Source: Antitrichia curtipendula (taxonomy: Eukaryota > Streptophyta > Bryopsida > Hypnales > Leucodontaceae). From it: a stretch of DNA of 64,000 bases. The stretch lies in NCBI GenBank assembly GCA_951230915.1, contig OX579634.1:41863570-41927569 (forward strand), given 5' to 3'. The notes beneath the pieces are model-generated. The model was not told where the DNA came from. It did no database searches and was given only the letters and a program-made list of their open reading frames with translations. Position 1 is the stretch's first letter. Every line of letters starts with the position of its first letter. This document shows positions 1 through 11,819 of this stretch, piece by piece. The translations under genes and the position numbers were made by a program.

Positions 1-197
1 TCACTTTAGAAGTTCACCTTAGTAAAGCATCAATAATTGACGACTGGATCACCTATGAATCAAATACACAAACATGCTGAAAAGAATGCAATTTGTACCT
101 AGATAGTAAAATCATATAATGACATTTGTTCAACGACTTCTCCTGGTGACTTTCTTTGATGATAGTTTATGACAACCTACACTAGAAAACACAGTGT

Positions 198-354
198 CTA
201 ATTGACGAATTATTGAGGACATCCAATGTAACAATTCCTATTTTTTATGTCAACAATGACGTCCATTGTAACATGAACAAGATGTACACTAGACGTCATT
301 GTTGACATAAAAATAAGAATTGTTTCATTAGATGTCTTCAAAAATCCGTCGACT
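198..354. repeat. Foldback (hairpin) MITE-like repeat
   Basis: Two imperfect inverted arms of about 60-75 bp (about 198-272 and 292-354) surround a loop of roughly 20 bp. The arms share GACATC, the block ATGTCAACAATGACGT and flanking AT runs. No target-site duplication was identified and no coding content is present. A single copy was seen in this window. Confidence 0.65.
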
Positions 355-788
355 TAGAAATGAGAACGAGCCCAAGAAAACAATGTGTTTCTTTTAGTGC
401 TCCTTCTCCATTCAAGTTTAGATTTTAGGTGTTCATAATTAGGTAGGATTGATAATAAGTGCACATTACCTCAAGTAAGTTGATTTTCCTTTTACATAAT
501 AAATTATCTTTTGCTTGTTACATAAGTGCTTTTACAACAAGTTATTTGTAGTAAATTGTGTATATTTGGTTTGACTCTAAATATATAGGGCATATTGATA
601 GACTATTCCTTCAAAAATACCTACTAGGAGCTCCTAAAATAGCGAGGCCACAAAAATGAAAAAAAAGTAATTCACCTTGTTGAAGTGCATCAAAGATTTC
701 AGTATACAAGATGGAGTAAGCGTGAAATATTACCAATTGATTAGCACATAGGCTTAGGGGATGTGAATGTATTCCTTTATTACCATTG
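355..788. other. AT-rich spacer, nothing recognised
   Basis: There is no convincing reading frame, inverted repeat or family similarity in this stretch. Confidence 0.5.
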
Positions 789-792
789 TTAA

Positions 793-2315
793 ATTCCTAT
801 GTCTCTTTTCTATCAAAAACTACTCAAAATTGTCATTTCTATAGCAAAGAGCAATAGATATTTTTAAATGTTTTTTTTGCATATATAATTGTAGGATCTT
901 GTACTAGACTGGTAAAAAAATGTGTGGAAAAAATTTAACAAACTTTGTAGATTGCAAGTTATTTGTGATTAAAGTGAAAGAAACAATTTTTTTTGCACCT
1001 TGCTCAACAACATTTGGGGGCTTTGAACCTTCATAACTTATAATTTTTGCTCTTTTGATTTTGAATTTCTAATTTCATATGATAAAAAATCATGTTGAAA
1101 ACTTGGGTTGAGAGTTTAGGAAAAGAAATTCAAAAAACATACATTTAGTTTTCACTCATTAAAAAATTATTACCCCCTAAAGGACTATAAAGCCACCACA
1201 TGGCTTTTACAACTACATTTGTAAAATATTTGATTTGCAAACCTCACTAACAATCCGTAAGCAACAAAGAGACCCTAAATGATTTTATTTGTTGATACCA
1301 TCGGCACAATCGAATCGAGAAATGATTGTGCAACTTTTGGTGAATTTTTTGATAATAGATAAGGCATTGTAGGCTGTTACTTCACATTCTCATATTTTTT
1401 CTACCCTTCAAAATGATTTGAAAAAAATTACACATCAACATTATAATGATATGCACATGTAGGAAAAAATCAGAATTTTTGGAGCATTTTTGAGCATTTT
1501 GATTTCAACATTTTGATTTTAGCATACATATAAAATACTCCTTAATTGAACATCTTTCATCAATCTTGTCAACAGTGGCATTTTCTTAAAAATTGTGCAA
1601 TTTTGTCGATCTTTTTTTAATAGGAAAGCTAAATAAGTCTTGTTTCATTTCAACGGTGGCCATCATCAAAACTATTCCACACCAATGAGGAATTATGCTT
1701 GTTACAAGAGCTAGTCAAGAAAACTAGGACTATGCTCAAATACACCCAGTCCATTAGGGGTTAAGTAGAAGTAGGTTCAAGATTGAAAAAAAAATCTAAA
1801 TTGGTAATAGCTCTAAGATGGAATTGAAGTAAGCTAATCTCAATGGTGAGATAATTTAGTAAGAGATCTTAACCTTGTGAAACAATTATTTTTGAAAAAT
1901 TGTGAAAATTGAAGTAAAAACTGAATCCTAAAAGTCAAAAAATAACTTTTTCAAGAAGATGCTCTAAATGCCCCCAAAACAAGATTGTCTATAACTTTCA
2001 CATAATAAACCCAAATGGAATAAATCAAATCTTCCCATGAACATAAAAAATATAATCTGTACAAAAAATCTTTTAAAACTTTTTACTTTAAGTTTTTTTG
2101 AAGTTTTTTATTTTGTCTGCCTAATTAAGAAAAATGACTTATTGTTCCATAGCATTTGCTCTTGGGCTCCAATTGAAATAAAATTATATTTTTAGAAAGC
2201 TAATGTGTTTTGCTATCTTCACAAAAAAATTCAGAAAATCACAACAAATATTGAGACCATAGGAGCCTACCAGAAATCCATTTTGTCCCTCAAGGGGATA
2301 ATGGGACTTTAGGGC
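793..2315 (+). mobile_element. TTAA-flanked piggyBac-like non-autonomous element, family PBb, with nested insertion
   Basis: The element is flanked by TTAA on both sides (789-792 and 2316-2319). Its body matches the copy at 9289-10217 almost throughout, for example the blocks around 'atcaaaaac-actcaaaattgtcatttc', 'gatcttgtactagact' and 'gaaatccattttgtccctc'. The right end reads ctttagggc before TTAA; the left end is eroded (attcctatgtc in place of cccctaaggtc). A second element (1174-1760) interrupts it; without that insertion the copy is about 930 bp, the family length. There is no coding capacity. Family membership is seen directly; assignment to piggyBac rests on TTAA plus the CCC/GGG ends. 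Confidence 0.8.
1174..1760. mobile_element. Nested TTAA-flanked piggyBac-like MITE (587 bp)
   Basis: The ends are CCCCTAAAGGACT and, read inward from the right, CCCCTAATGGACTG. The flanks are TTAC (1170-1173, one change from TTAA) and TTAA (1761-1764). The host element copy at 9289-10217 carries the uninterrupted site with a single TTAA at 9670-9673, so this insertion duplicated TTAA and nothing else. The interior does not resemble the other families here and has no open frame. Confidence 0.85.
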
Positions 2316-2319
2316 TTAA

Positions 2320-5300
2320 ATTGATCACCTCCTAGATCACCTTTTACATACACATGTTAATTAAAATTATTGTGGATGCTTTCTACCAATAATATAATTT
2401 ATATTCTAATCAAATTTTACAACTTTCTTCCAAACAGTCTCTTCACTATCTCCTCAAAAACACTAGCTAAACCTCTACCCTAAAAATCCGTTTTTGGTTG
2501 GTAATACTTAAAAAAAATAAGGGCAACAATTGATTACACCCTATGGTGGATATACAAATATAAATATGTGGATATAAATATGCTTTCATGGATTCATGTA
2601 CTTATAAACACCAGTCACCCATCATCACCCTCAAAAACATCTCCACCATTGCTTCTTCATTATCCTTCAAAAACATTAAAGAAAAAAGTCTTAGGGCACC
2701 AAACTCTAATATTGTATCGTAGTGTCCTAATACATCCTTTCTACTACATCAATTTATCAAATAGATGAAAGTGCAAATTTAATGTCACTACAAAAACTAT
2801 TTTTGTATTGATATTAGTATTAATTTATAATGCAATTGTACTTTTATTAATTTAAAATCATGTGGCTTTGTTAAATTAAAGGATAAATCAATGCAATGAT
2901 GTGCATCCACCCATTTTTAGGTAAAATATTAATTTTTTCATTTAAAATTTCAAAAATTTCAAAAATCCTGTTAAATCTCAAAATACAATTATCTCAAAAT
3001 ACAATTATGTACTTAATTTAAAGTTATAAACATGTGTATCATGAAAAAAATATTTCATAGAGTATTTATATATCGTGAGAAAGTATTATCTTGAAGAGTA
3101 ATTAGAAAAATTACATTTCTCAACTTTTTAAATGCTCTTCATTGACCCAAAAACTACTTCTAATTTCTAAAATAAGAAATTAGATGTTAATTGGAGTGTC
3201 AGTTGAAACAATAACATTATTGTGAATACTAGATATTAATTTGCACGTCAATTAAACGTCTTTCTTTTATGAATTTTTTAAATATTTTAACAATTTCATT
3301 GTTTTATTGTTGTAGTCGATTATGCACCAATGCTTTATGATTCTTCTTTTTTATCTTTGAAAAATGACCATGTCAATTACATCCTAAAGTTCCTTGGCTC
3401 AAAAATAAGAAAACACTCTAAAAATCGCACAGTAACAACACCTTGGATTAAAAAAATTGTAAATAATAATTCATGAATTTTGAAAAACTTCTAATTGTAG
3501 GATCTCATTCTTGACTTGTGCAACAACGACATATACAAAATTTAGGTTTTCAATGCATAGCTTGAGTGAGATCCATGCAAAAAAAAAAAACTTTTGCTTC
3601 TTCACTTCATGTAATTAAAACAATCCAAAATCATTTTGAATATAAAGAATTAAAAAAATAACAACAATAGAAGCAATCTCTCTAGGGACCTGAGCTTTTA
3701 TTTATTTATTATCTTTATTACTTTCAAAAATATTTATGATGTAAAAGTTGGTAAAATGGCAATTTGAGAAAACTAAGATATGCATACCCCAAATGATCTT
3801 GTGCCTAGTTTGGATTCTACTATAGGAGCCCCATTGCGCCTTCTTTGCATTCTATTGCAACCAAAAACTTGCGAACTCAATCAATCTAAATATATGTAGT
3901 GTTCAAAGGTTCTACAATGGGTCTACATACAATATTTTATACCTCTACTACAATTAGGATTGTTGTGCAAAGAAGTATTGTCTTGTAATAGATTTATATA
4001 CTCATTTTATATACATTTTATAATTTTTCCATCTTAGACTACATAGAATAGAGCCAAAAATTTGTATTATTTTCTTTTTGTATGCCACATTCTATATTAA
4101 AAAGAAATCACCTCCTTCTTTAATTCTCAGAAGACATTTTTGTTCCTCAAGGGCAACCCGTGAAAACTACTATAGTGTTTCCAGGATAGGGAAGTAGGAG
4201 AACAATTTGCGGCAAATGGCTTTGCATATAGTGCCACTATGAACTCAATCCTTCTTTCTCTCAAGCAACCTTGCAAAAAAATTTCCCCCACCTAAACACA
4301 TGCTAATTTAGAATGATCTCCTAAAGACAATGAGAATTTCAAAGCAGCTCAATTGCATTCAATGCCTCTGAGGAGGAAGGGGGAAAATGCAACAATTTTT
4401 GAAAAAGAGTTGTTCACGTCAAACTTCCACAATTCTCGTTATTCCTTACCCAAAAGGCCCAAAGGTCTCGAAATGTCCTTTAAGGGCTAAATTATCAATA
4501 CAATCTAGCAACTAATTTTATTTTATTTTATCCAAAAGGTAATTTCTTTTTCTTTTCCAGGTTCCAACATTTGGTGATTTAATTTCTTTTAACTATCTTA
4601 TCACTTTTTAAAAGACTTTTTTCAATTACATTGCTTTTTTTATACTTTTGAGTTTCCAAAATGACCTTGTATACAATAGAAGCACTAATAGTGAACCACT
4701 TAAGCAAATTTTGAGCAGATAGTGAGGAGTATAAGGTGGTGGAAATTTTTCCCATGTAAGAAGATAGGAAATATGGGGATTCTTAATTTTCCAAAATTTT
4801 ATTCCCGAATATGAAGTTGCAGTGAATTTTGGGAGCCAAAAAGTATTGTCAACCCAAAGTCAATGTCTAGAATATTGTAATTCCAATCAATGAAGAACTA
4901 CTATCCTATTCACTACTTCTTACTTTCTTGCTCACTGCTTCCTACTTTCTCGCTCACTACTTTTGGACGTGTGTCATAACCATATTAGCCCCAATGTTGA
5001 AAAGGACCAAAATACAAACATTTCAAGCTAGAGTTCCAACCTTATGGTAGAACCACCCATTGTCGATCAGAGACCCATCCCCAACCTGTAGGGTGTACTC
5101 TTTCCAACCAAGGTTGCAATAAATTTTCAACCAAAACTTTGAATGTGTTTTTCCTCCTTTTCAAAGTTAAGACTAATCGAGTCATGACACATGTCCCAAA
5201 ACAGTGAGCAGAAAATAGTTCTTGAATGATTGGCATTGGAAGACTCTACATGTTAGCTATAGGTTTGGACCAGCTACCGGCTTCCAAAATTCATAGTAAT

Positions 5301-6681
5301 TTCAATTCAAAGCATAAAATTACAAAAAAAATTGCAATCCCCTTGATTTCTATCTTCCTACATGGCAGAGAATTTACATGCCTTATACTGCTCCAAAACA
5401 TGTACATATCACTTAAGTGGTTGACAATGGGTGATTCTACTATAGATTGGAAATAGCGCACCCTCCAGGTTGGGCATGGTTGGCAAATGGTGCTTCTACG
5501 TTATATAGCTGCCATTTTGGAAGTTGCCATTTTGGAAGGGAATTAGCTCAGAAGTTTGGAAACCCGGTGAAATCAATCCATAATGAGTGTAGCCCAAGGT
5601 GACTGACCGAGGCATTAATTATATCCATGTATGTCATCTTTGGGATTTTTCTCAACTAGAAATGGGTCCCTCCCACCCTCGTTACATGATCCTAGATTTG
5701 ACTTCCTAGGTGACGGCCTGAGTTTAATTTCAGCAAGAAAATATGGTAGCCGACCCATTTCCAACCACCCTCCCATTTCTAATTTATAGATTGCTCTGCT
5801 TTTTTTGAAGCTGTGGCACACCTCGAGGAGTAGCTGTGGTGCATTATGATTGGCTTCAAGGCTTTCAATATTGCAACCAACCCTTCTTTGATTTTGCATC
5901 AGCTTATGGTCAGAAATAGAAAGGTCTATGTGACCATCATAAGCAGAAGAGAATCTTCCACTAAAAAATTCATAGTAACTACATTTTTTGTAATAAAATT
6001 CTAATAAAATATGTAATCCTTCCAAATTCTATTTTTTGTACATGGAAAAAATTTGGCACTCAAAAAACCTACACTCCAAATATGCGTAATTGTTTAAGTG
6101 GTTGGAAATGGGTCATCTGCCATAAGTTAACTTGACCTTTAAACAACGGGCCGGTGTCCACGGAAATCATTTGTTTTGGTGCTATGTGAGTTGTTAGCTT
6201 AAAAAATTTGCAAAAGTGCTCATTGGAAGTTGAGCTACAGTAAAAGATCTTCCCCCTTTTCACACAAATTTTGGAGGATGAATACTTGAACTCTTGTCAT
6301 GCATGGAGAGATTCTTTGTCATTCATCGGCCAAAAAATGTCCTCCGCAACGTTTATGGGTTAAGTTAGTACGTGTTGGTGTTCATTTCCATTCCCTAGAA
6401 CAATATGAGTGGGTCAGCCCAGCCAATACCTTTTCCCGAGCCATCAAGACATTGGGCACTGCAACAGTGGTCCAAATTGAAAGGTGGAAAAATAAAGGGC
6501 ACGAATATTTTTTCTCCTGTTCTGGTTCACTTGACTAATCAAAGCGGAGATAGTCATGTCTGTATCCCATAAACCTACAATCTTTGGGTCCTCGTACATA
6601 ATATTTTTCAACGTATCAAATGCCAACATCCATTTCTCATGCAAAGAAAAAGAAAAGATCTTCATCCATAATTACTGTAAT
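2320..6681. other. AT-rich intergenic DNA, no gene recognised
   Basis: Only short, unsupported reading frames occur. A block of the type 'ttaagtggttggaaatggg' recurs at about 5413-5432, 6090-6110 and, inverted, near 24685-24700. The 13-base word gccattttggaag occurs twice in tandem at about 5511-5540. This is probably decayed dispersed repeat DNA of unassigned type. GC content is somewhat higher from about 4900 to 6600. Confidence 0.5.
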
Positions 6682-6757
6682 TACTCCCTCCGTTTCTGAA
6701 TAATACCCATGTTTCCTTTGTAAAACACACAGCAAACACTGGTATTATTCAGAAACT
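6682..6757. mobile_element. Stowaway-type MITE remnant
   Basis: The stretch starts with TACTCCCTCCGTTTCTGAA, the widespread Stowaway (Tc1/mariner-type MITE) terminus with TA at the boundary. An inverted partner (ggtattattcagaaac, 6741-6756) matches the left arm at about 6690-6708. The right copy lacks the final GGGAGTA, so the right end is eroded. Confidence 0.7.
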
Positions 6758-7160
6758 CGCAATCTTGGAAAGAAAATAACTCTGAATTCCATGGTTTACA
6801 TGCTTTACTGTTTTATTGTATGAATAGTCCAACCTATTTTGATAGTTTGACCAAGGCTCTAAGTTTAATTAAGAATGCTAAGCATATACATTATTGATTT
6901 GGACTAGATGAAGGACTTGGCCTAAACTAAAAGTACATCAGCTACACAAAATAGTGAAATTAGATTGCCCCTCACTAATTTATCGACATTCTACATAGTA
7001 TATGCATATGTACAGTTACCACAAAAGGATATAGTAGTGTACGAACCACGTGTGTTGCATGGATTGGTGCACTGATTTTAGGGCTTGAGCTTAGAGAATT
7101 GTATGTGCCTCCATCTGGACAAGAAGTAAGTCATGAAGTAACTTTTGTGGTGAAGGCAAC
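6758..7160. other. Spacer, nothing recognised
   Basis: This is AT-rich sequence without a supported feature. Confidence 0.4.
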
Positions 7161-7305
7161 CTAAGGTGGGATCACCCTAAACCGTCTTTGCACCCAATTC
7201 TGTCACCATGTACCAACATAGTACATTCTTACTACGAAAATGTGCACCCTTGGTACATAGTGACGGAATTGGGTACAACGACGGTTTACAGTGTCTTCAC
7301 CTTAA
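7161..7305. repeat. Short inverted-repeat element (Y-like, 145 bp)
   Basis: The left end CTAAGGTGGGATCACCCTAAACCGTC pairs imperfectly with the right end (GACGGTTTACAG...CACCTTAA). An internal second pairing involves 'cccaattctgtcac' and 'gtgacggaattggg'. The TAAGGTGGG end resembles the Y family (8820, 25481, 40683). It is probably a non-autonomous foldback element. Confidence 0.6.
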
Positions 7306-7369
7306 TTGCTGAGGCAGCCCAAATTTCACTATTTCATGTACAATATTGACAGAATTTGATCACGATAAA

Positions 7370-8060
7370 TTAAAAAAGTGAGCCTGGAAAGTCGCGGACA
7401 GATGAAGAGCTTGTCTGGACAATTGTACTTACACCCCCCAAAAGTAAAACATCACCAACCAATTGGAGGGGAGACCCCCAATGGGCACCAAATTCAAACT
7501 CTCTAGCTCCTCCCAATGTGTGGGGCCAATCATTTAAAACTGCACCCAACTTAATGGCCATTGATGTTAGAAACCATCCGGACAAACGGACCACCAGCCC
7601 TTGGGAAAATTGGAAGCCTAACTTAAGTTATATCTCATGATGAAGTGGCCCCCCTGAAAGAAAAAAAAACTTTTGGACCAACCCGACGGCCGCCCCAAAC
7701 CCGCCCCTGCCGGTACCCCAACAGCAAAATTGCAAGTACAGGCCAGGCCAGGCCCTGCGTGAGTGGCCCTGCGTCGTCGTCGTCCCACCTTGCCTAGGGC
7801 CCTGGAAAATATCGAAGCAAGATAAGGAAGGAAGGGGAGGGGGGGCACATGGGTGGCTCCACTGCGCGCGAGGCTGGCAGCCCATTGGTTGGACGGTGCC
7901 TTTTCCTCTGTTTGGCTGCCAAAATGGCACCACATCAACTGAGGAGGGAGGAGGGGTTGTCATAAAACTTCGCATTCCTCATCAGGAGGTCCGGCGCGCG
8001 GGTACACTACTGCTGCTGCTGCTGCAGCACTGGTTTTACTTCATTCAGGGTTTTCGGTAC
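7370..8060. other. GC-rich island, unassigned
   Basis: Base composition is sharply richer in G+C and CpG than the flanks (for example gcgcgcgagg and ggcgcgcggg). Overlapping minus-strand frames of 74 to 115 residues exist, but they are low-complexity, overlap one another in different frames and match no family I know. It could be a fossil promoter, a 5' end or a processed fragment. I do not call a gene. Confidence 0.35.
8010..8027. repeat. CTG/CAG microsatellite
   Basis: Five consecutive CTG units are followed by CAG, forming a short trinucleotide run at the edge of the GC-rich island. Confidence 0.8.
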
Positions 8061-8398
8061 GAGTAATTGAGTAGTATGTGGTGGGAGGAAATAATTGTAG
8101 CCAATGGACTGGTTTTCAAATAAAATTAGAAAAAAACTGAAAATTGCAAAAATTGAATAATTTTTAAAAAAATGAAAAAATGAAAAAAATGAAAAAAATT
8201 GCAAAAATAATGCAAGCAATATATTTTACTTTCCATTTGCTGCACAAGCTCGGCTCATCCATTTTTTTATTTTTACTTGTTTTGGAAACTGAACTGATAA
8301 GTATATTAAGAGAATAAAAATACAAGTAGTTAAAGCTTAAAGTGGATCCCACACTTGGAAAGAATTGGGAGACGGAGCTCATCCATTTTGTTCCCTGA
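8061..8398. other. Spacer with A-rich simple sequence
   Basis: It contains a repetitive run of the pattern 'gaaaaaatgaaaaa' at about 8168-8205. The minus-strand frames here are phenylalanine-rich translations of that run and not genes. Confidence 0.5.
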
Positions 8399-8811
8399 GG
8401 TAGGAGGCTCTGAAATGGCACACCTAAGGGCTGGTCTGCCTTTTTTCGTGTGTTTCATTGGACGGGAATAATTTTAGCTCATTTTTCAGACAAAGAGAAA
8501 TAGACAAGGAATCTAACACAAGTGGTTTTGTATTTTTCCAAGCATTTTTGAATTATTTATGAATTTTCAAACGAATTGGATCATAGGTCCCTATTTATGA
8601 CCCTAGGTCTTCTGTAAACGGTTCACTTGCAATTATGAAGAAAGATGGGGAAAGCAAAGCGAATGATGGGCTCTTGCAATTGATAATGCTTTTTTCGTTG
8701 ATTCATTCAATGACTATACAAGTCAATTACAAAACCAACTCATGTCCATTTCACAGCCATTTGTAGGGCCGGTTCTTAATGCCCACTCCATTTCAGAGCC
8801 TCCTACCTTAC
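8399..8811 (+). mobile_element. Inverted-repeat DNA element, family X, copy 1 (~413 bp)
   Basis: The left end GGTAGGAGGCTCTGAAATGG pairs with the right end CCATTTCAGAGCCTCCTACC. The interior matches, in opposite orientation, the copy at 48320-48750: both contain the block around 'tcataggtccctatttatga' and 'gacctagggtcat' (or its complement), and both carry the word gggctggtct near one end. It is non-coding. The target duplication was not resolved. Confidence 0.8.
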
Positions 8812-8819
8812 AGTGAAAA

Positions 8820-8914
8820 TAAGGTGGGTATACCCAAAACCGCCACTTTGGGAGATGTACACAAAGTAAAGGTGGCGGTTTAGGGTCAATGGCACATCTG
8901 CGTGTACCTACCTC
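8820..8914 (-). mobile_element. Family Y element, internally deleted copy
   Basis: The ends TAAGGTGGGTATACCC and GTGTACCTACCTCA, and the block gagatgtacacaaag, match the reverse orientation of the copies at 25481 and 40683. About 170 bp of the interior is missing. It starts only 8 bases after family X copy 1. Confidence 0.75.
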
Positions 8915-8950
8915 AATGTGATCATGCCACCACACAAATTCAGCGTTTAA

Positions 8951-9115
8951 GAAGTGCGCGTGACATTAATTTGCCAAAGCCATGCTATTTTAAAATAGTG
9001 GAGTACATGTGAAATATTATTGTAATGTACCCATCTTCACATGTTTTTTTTTTGTTTTTTTTGTAGTTTGTGACTTTTCATTTGTAGGTGACACTAATTT
9101 TGTACCCCCCTTCGA
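8951..9115 (+). repeat. Dispersed repeat family Z, copy 1
   Basis: It shares the block beginning gtgcgcgtgacattaattt and the distal block taggtgacactaatttt...ccccccttc with the copy near 26455-26612. The middle differs. The two ends are imperfectly inverted relative to each other (tagtg...gacactaat and attag...cacta). Confidence 0.6.
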
Positions 9116-9288
9116 GTAGTCTAAATCAGTGTAGAGGAATCATGGTCTTGTGTAGATCTAGAAAATGATACACAATAAGAACCACAACTAGTCAAATTAT
9201 TTATTTGGATCTTTTTAGGGACATTTATTTGAACCACATAAGCCGTATTTTTACTTATGTGGGAATATGTATAAGACATGTACATTAA

Positions 9289-10217
9289 CCCCTAAGGTCC
9301 CAAGGCCATTTTTCTATCAAAAACCACTCAAAATTGTCATTTCTAGAGCAAAGAGCAAAAAACATTTTATTTTATTTTATTTTTTTCATATTTAACCATA
9401 GGATCTTGTACTAGACTAGTGTAAGAATGTGTGGAAGAAATTTCAGAAATTTTAACCATGTAGATTGCAAGATATTTGCATTTAAAGTGAAGGAATCTAA
9501 TTTTTTTGCACCTTGCTCAACTACATTTTTTGGCTTTGAACCTTTTTAACTTAAAATTTTTGCTCTTGTGATTTTGAATTTCTAATTTTATATGATGAAG
9601 AATTGAGTTGAGAGTCTAGGAAAAAAAAATTAAAAAAAACACACTTAGTTTTCACTTATTAAAAAATTGTTAAGTAGAAGTAGGTTTAAGATTGAAGGAA
9701 AAATTAAATCATTAATAGCTCTAAGATAGAATTGAAATATACTAATCTCAACGGTGAGATTGTTCTAGCAAGAAATCTTGAACTTGTGAAACCTTTTTTT
9801 TTTCTTAAATTGTTAAAACTGAGTTCAGAAATGAATCCTACAAGTTATTTTTTCAAAAAGATGCTCTAATTGCCCGAAAAATAAGATTGACCGTAACTTT
9901 TGTATAACAAATCCAAATGGAATGAATCAAAGCTTCCCATGTAAATAAAAATAAAATTTATATGAAACAAAAAAATTTAATTTTTAATTTAAAGTTTTTA
10001 GAGGATTTTTTTCTGCCTGCCAAACTAAAATTTGGGGGGGGGGTGCCATAACTTTTGCTCCTAGGCACCGATTAAAATTAAAAATTACATTTTTGGAAAG
10101 CTAATATGATTCTCTATCTTCACAAAAAAAATTCAGAAAATCACAAAAATTATTGAGACCGTAGGAGCCTGCCCGAAATCCATTTTGTCCCTCGAGGGGA
10201 CAACAAGACTTTAGGGA
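9289..10217 (+). mobile_element. piggyBac-like non-autonomous element PBb, reference copy (929 bp)
   Basis: TTAA (9285-9288) is followed by CCCCTAAGGTCCCAAGG. The right end CTTTAGGGA is followed by TTAC (10218-10221). The terminal inverted repeats are about 11 bp (CCCCTAAGGTC against TCCCTAAAGTC). This copy is uninterrupted and provides the empty site TTAA at 9670-9673 for the nested insertion in the 793-2315 copy. It has no open frame longer than a few dozen codons. Confidence 0.85.
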
Positions 10218-10221
10218 TTAC

Positions 10222-11810
10222 CCCCTAAGGACACTATACTCTACACTTTAGATGATGAACAATGCTTTGGAGTGATGTTTCATCCAAATAGTTTCTCATT
10301 CATTCAAAATAATGTTTTGGATAGCATTTCTTTTTTTTATGATCAATTGAGATAAGTACTACACTTGTATATAAAAAAAAGCAAAAAATATGCAATATTT
10401 TAGATTAAAATGTTAGAAATAAAAGTTTAAGGGAACTACATCCAAAATCATCCAAATAAGCATCTAAATAGAATTATATTATTAAATTGTCTTGAATTTT
10501 GTTGAAGCTTCTTGCAATGGAAAGAAAATTCAACACTTTCTTTGCTTGTATTTTGGAACACCATATGAACCAACTATAGATTTGCAAAGAATTGATTACA
10601 AGTATATCCAAAATCAATTTTAGGCTCTAATGCATATTTAGAGGATTCACTGCATGCAAGAATCTAGCTTGTGTGATTTCAATAACAAGGTCAAAATTAA
10701 ACAAACTTACCTTATTAGCATTTCTCTTCTTGCTTTTCATGAGATGTAAGTAATTATTACAACACCTAAAACCAATCATACCTTACAAAAATGCGCATAC
10801 AAAAATCTATATTATGGGTGTGAATAATTTTGATTAAAAAAAATAAAACTATGATATACTATGTACTAAGCATTTTTTAAATTTTCAAAGAAAAAAAAAT
10901 GGTACAATTCGGAAATTAAAGTAGGTGAGATTCAATCATCATCTTTGATTTGTTTTTTTTGCATTTTATATAAAACTATTTTTCCAACAACGCTTAAGAT
11001 TCTACAAATATATATGGCACTAGTATAAATGATGTTTGAAGATTCTCAATGTGATTAGTTTCTTGGATTTTTATTCATTATCCTACTAATGTTGAGGTTG
11101 TAATGTGAGCTATTGTTGCACACAAATTGCAATTTCTTAAAAATATGTTTCAGGAAAAATAATCAGTGGTAACAAGTAAATCTATATTTTGTAACCATGT
11201 TATGAATTATCACCTTCAGAATGCTATGGTAGCAATGTTAGTACGTGGAAGCTAATTTCTCTATAGATTTGTGCTAGACGTAGTTCAATTTTTTTTGTAT
11301 TTATAATACTTGGCATACTTTTCTTCACCTATATAAAAGAATTGTGGTACATTCTTCTAGACTCTTCTCATTATCTACTTGCGGTGGGGTGAAACTAATT
11401 CTCTTCCATTGGTTTGTATATTTGATTCTTATAGATTCTATTTTATAAAACAAGATTTTTCTAATTTAAATGAAAAAGATAAAAAAATAGTTGACAAAGA
11501 CATAAACCAAATAGATTACTATGCATGCTAAATCAATTAGCATATGCTATGGTAATAACACTAACTTGCACCAATATGCGGAAGTTATTAAAATTTTCAA
11601 ATTGGTATGGCTAAATTTTGTGGTACTACATTACATGTTGTTACTGCCATCAAGTTTTACAATATTAGTCATTAACAAAGACAAGGTGTCATTTGAAATT
11701 CATGTAATAAAATATACATATATGAAAAATTTACATTGCCAACATTGTGGTACAAATCAAATTATGGTTCAACCTTTTGTTGTTTTGTCTTTGATTTCTT
11801 TTCAATGATA
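10222..11810. other. AT-rich DNA with an isolated piggyBac-like left end
   Basis: CCCCTAAGGACAC begins at 10222, directly after the TTAC shared with the preceding element, but I found no matching right end downstream. The remainder is AT-rich without a supported gene; a 95-residue frame at 11521-11808 resembles no family I know. Confidence 0.45.
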
Positions 11811-11819
11811 TTAACTTGT

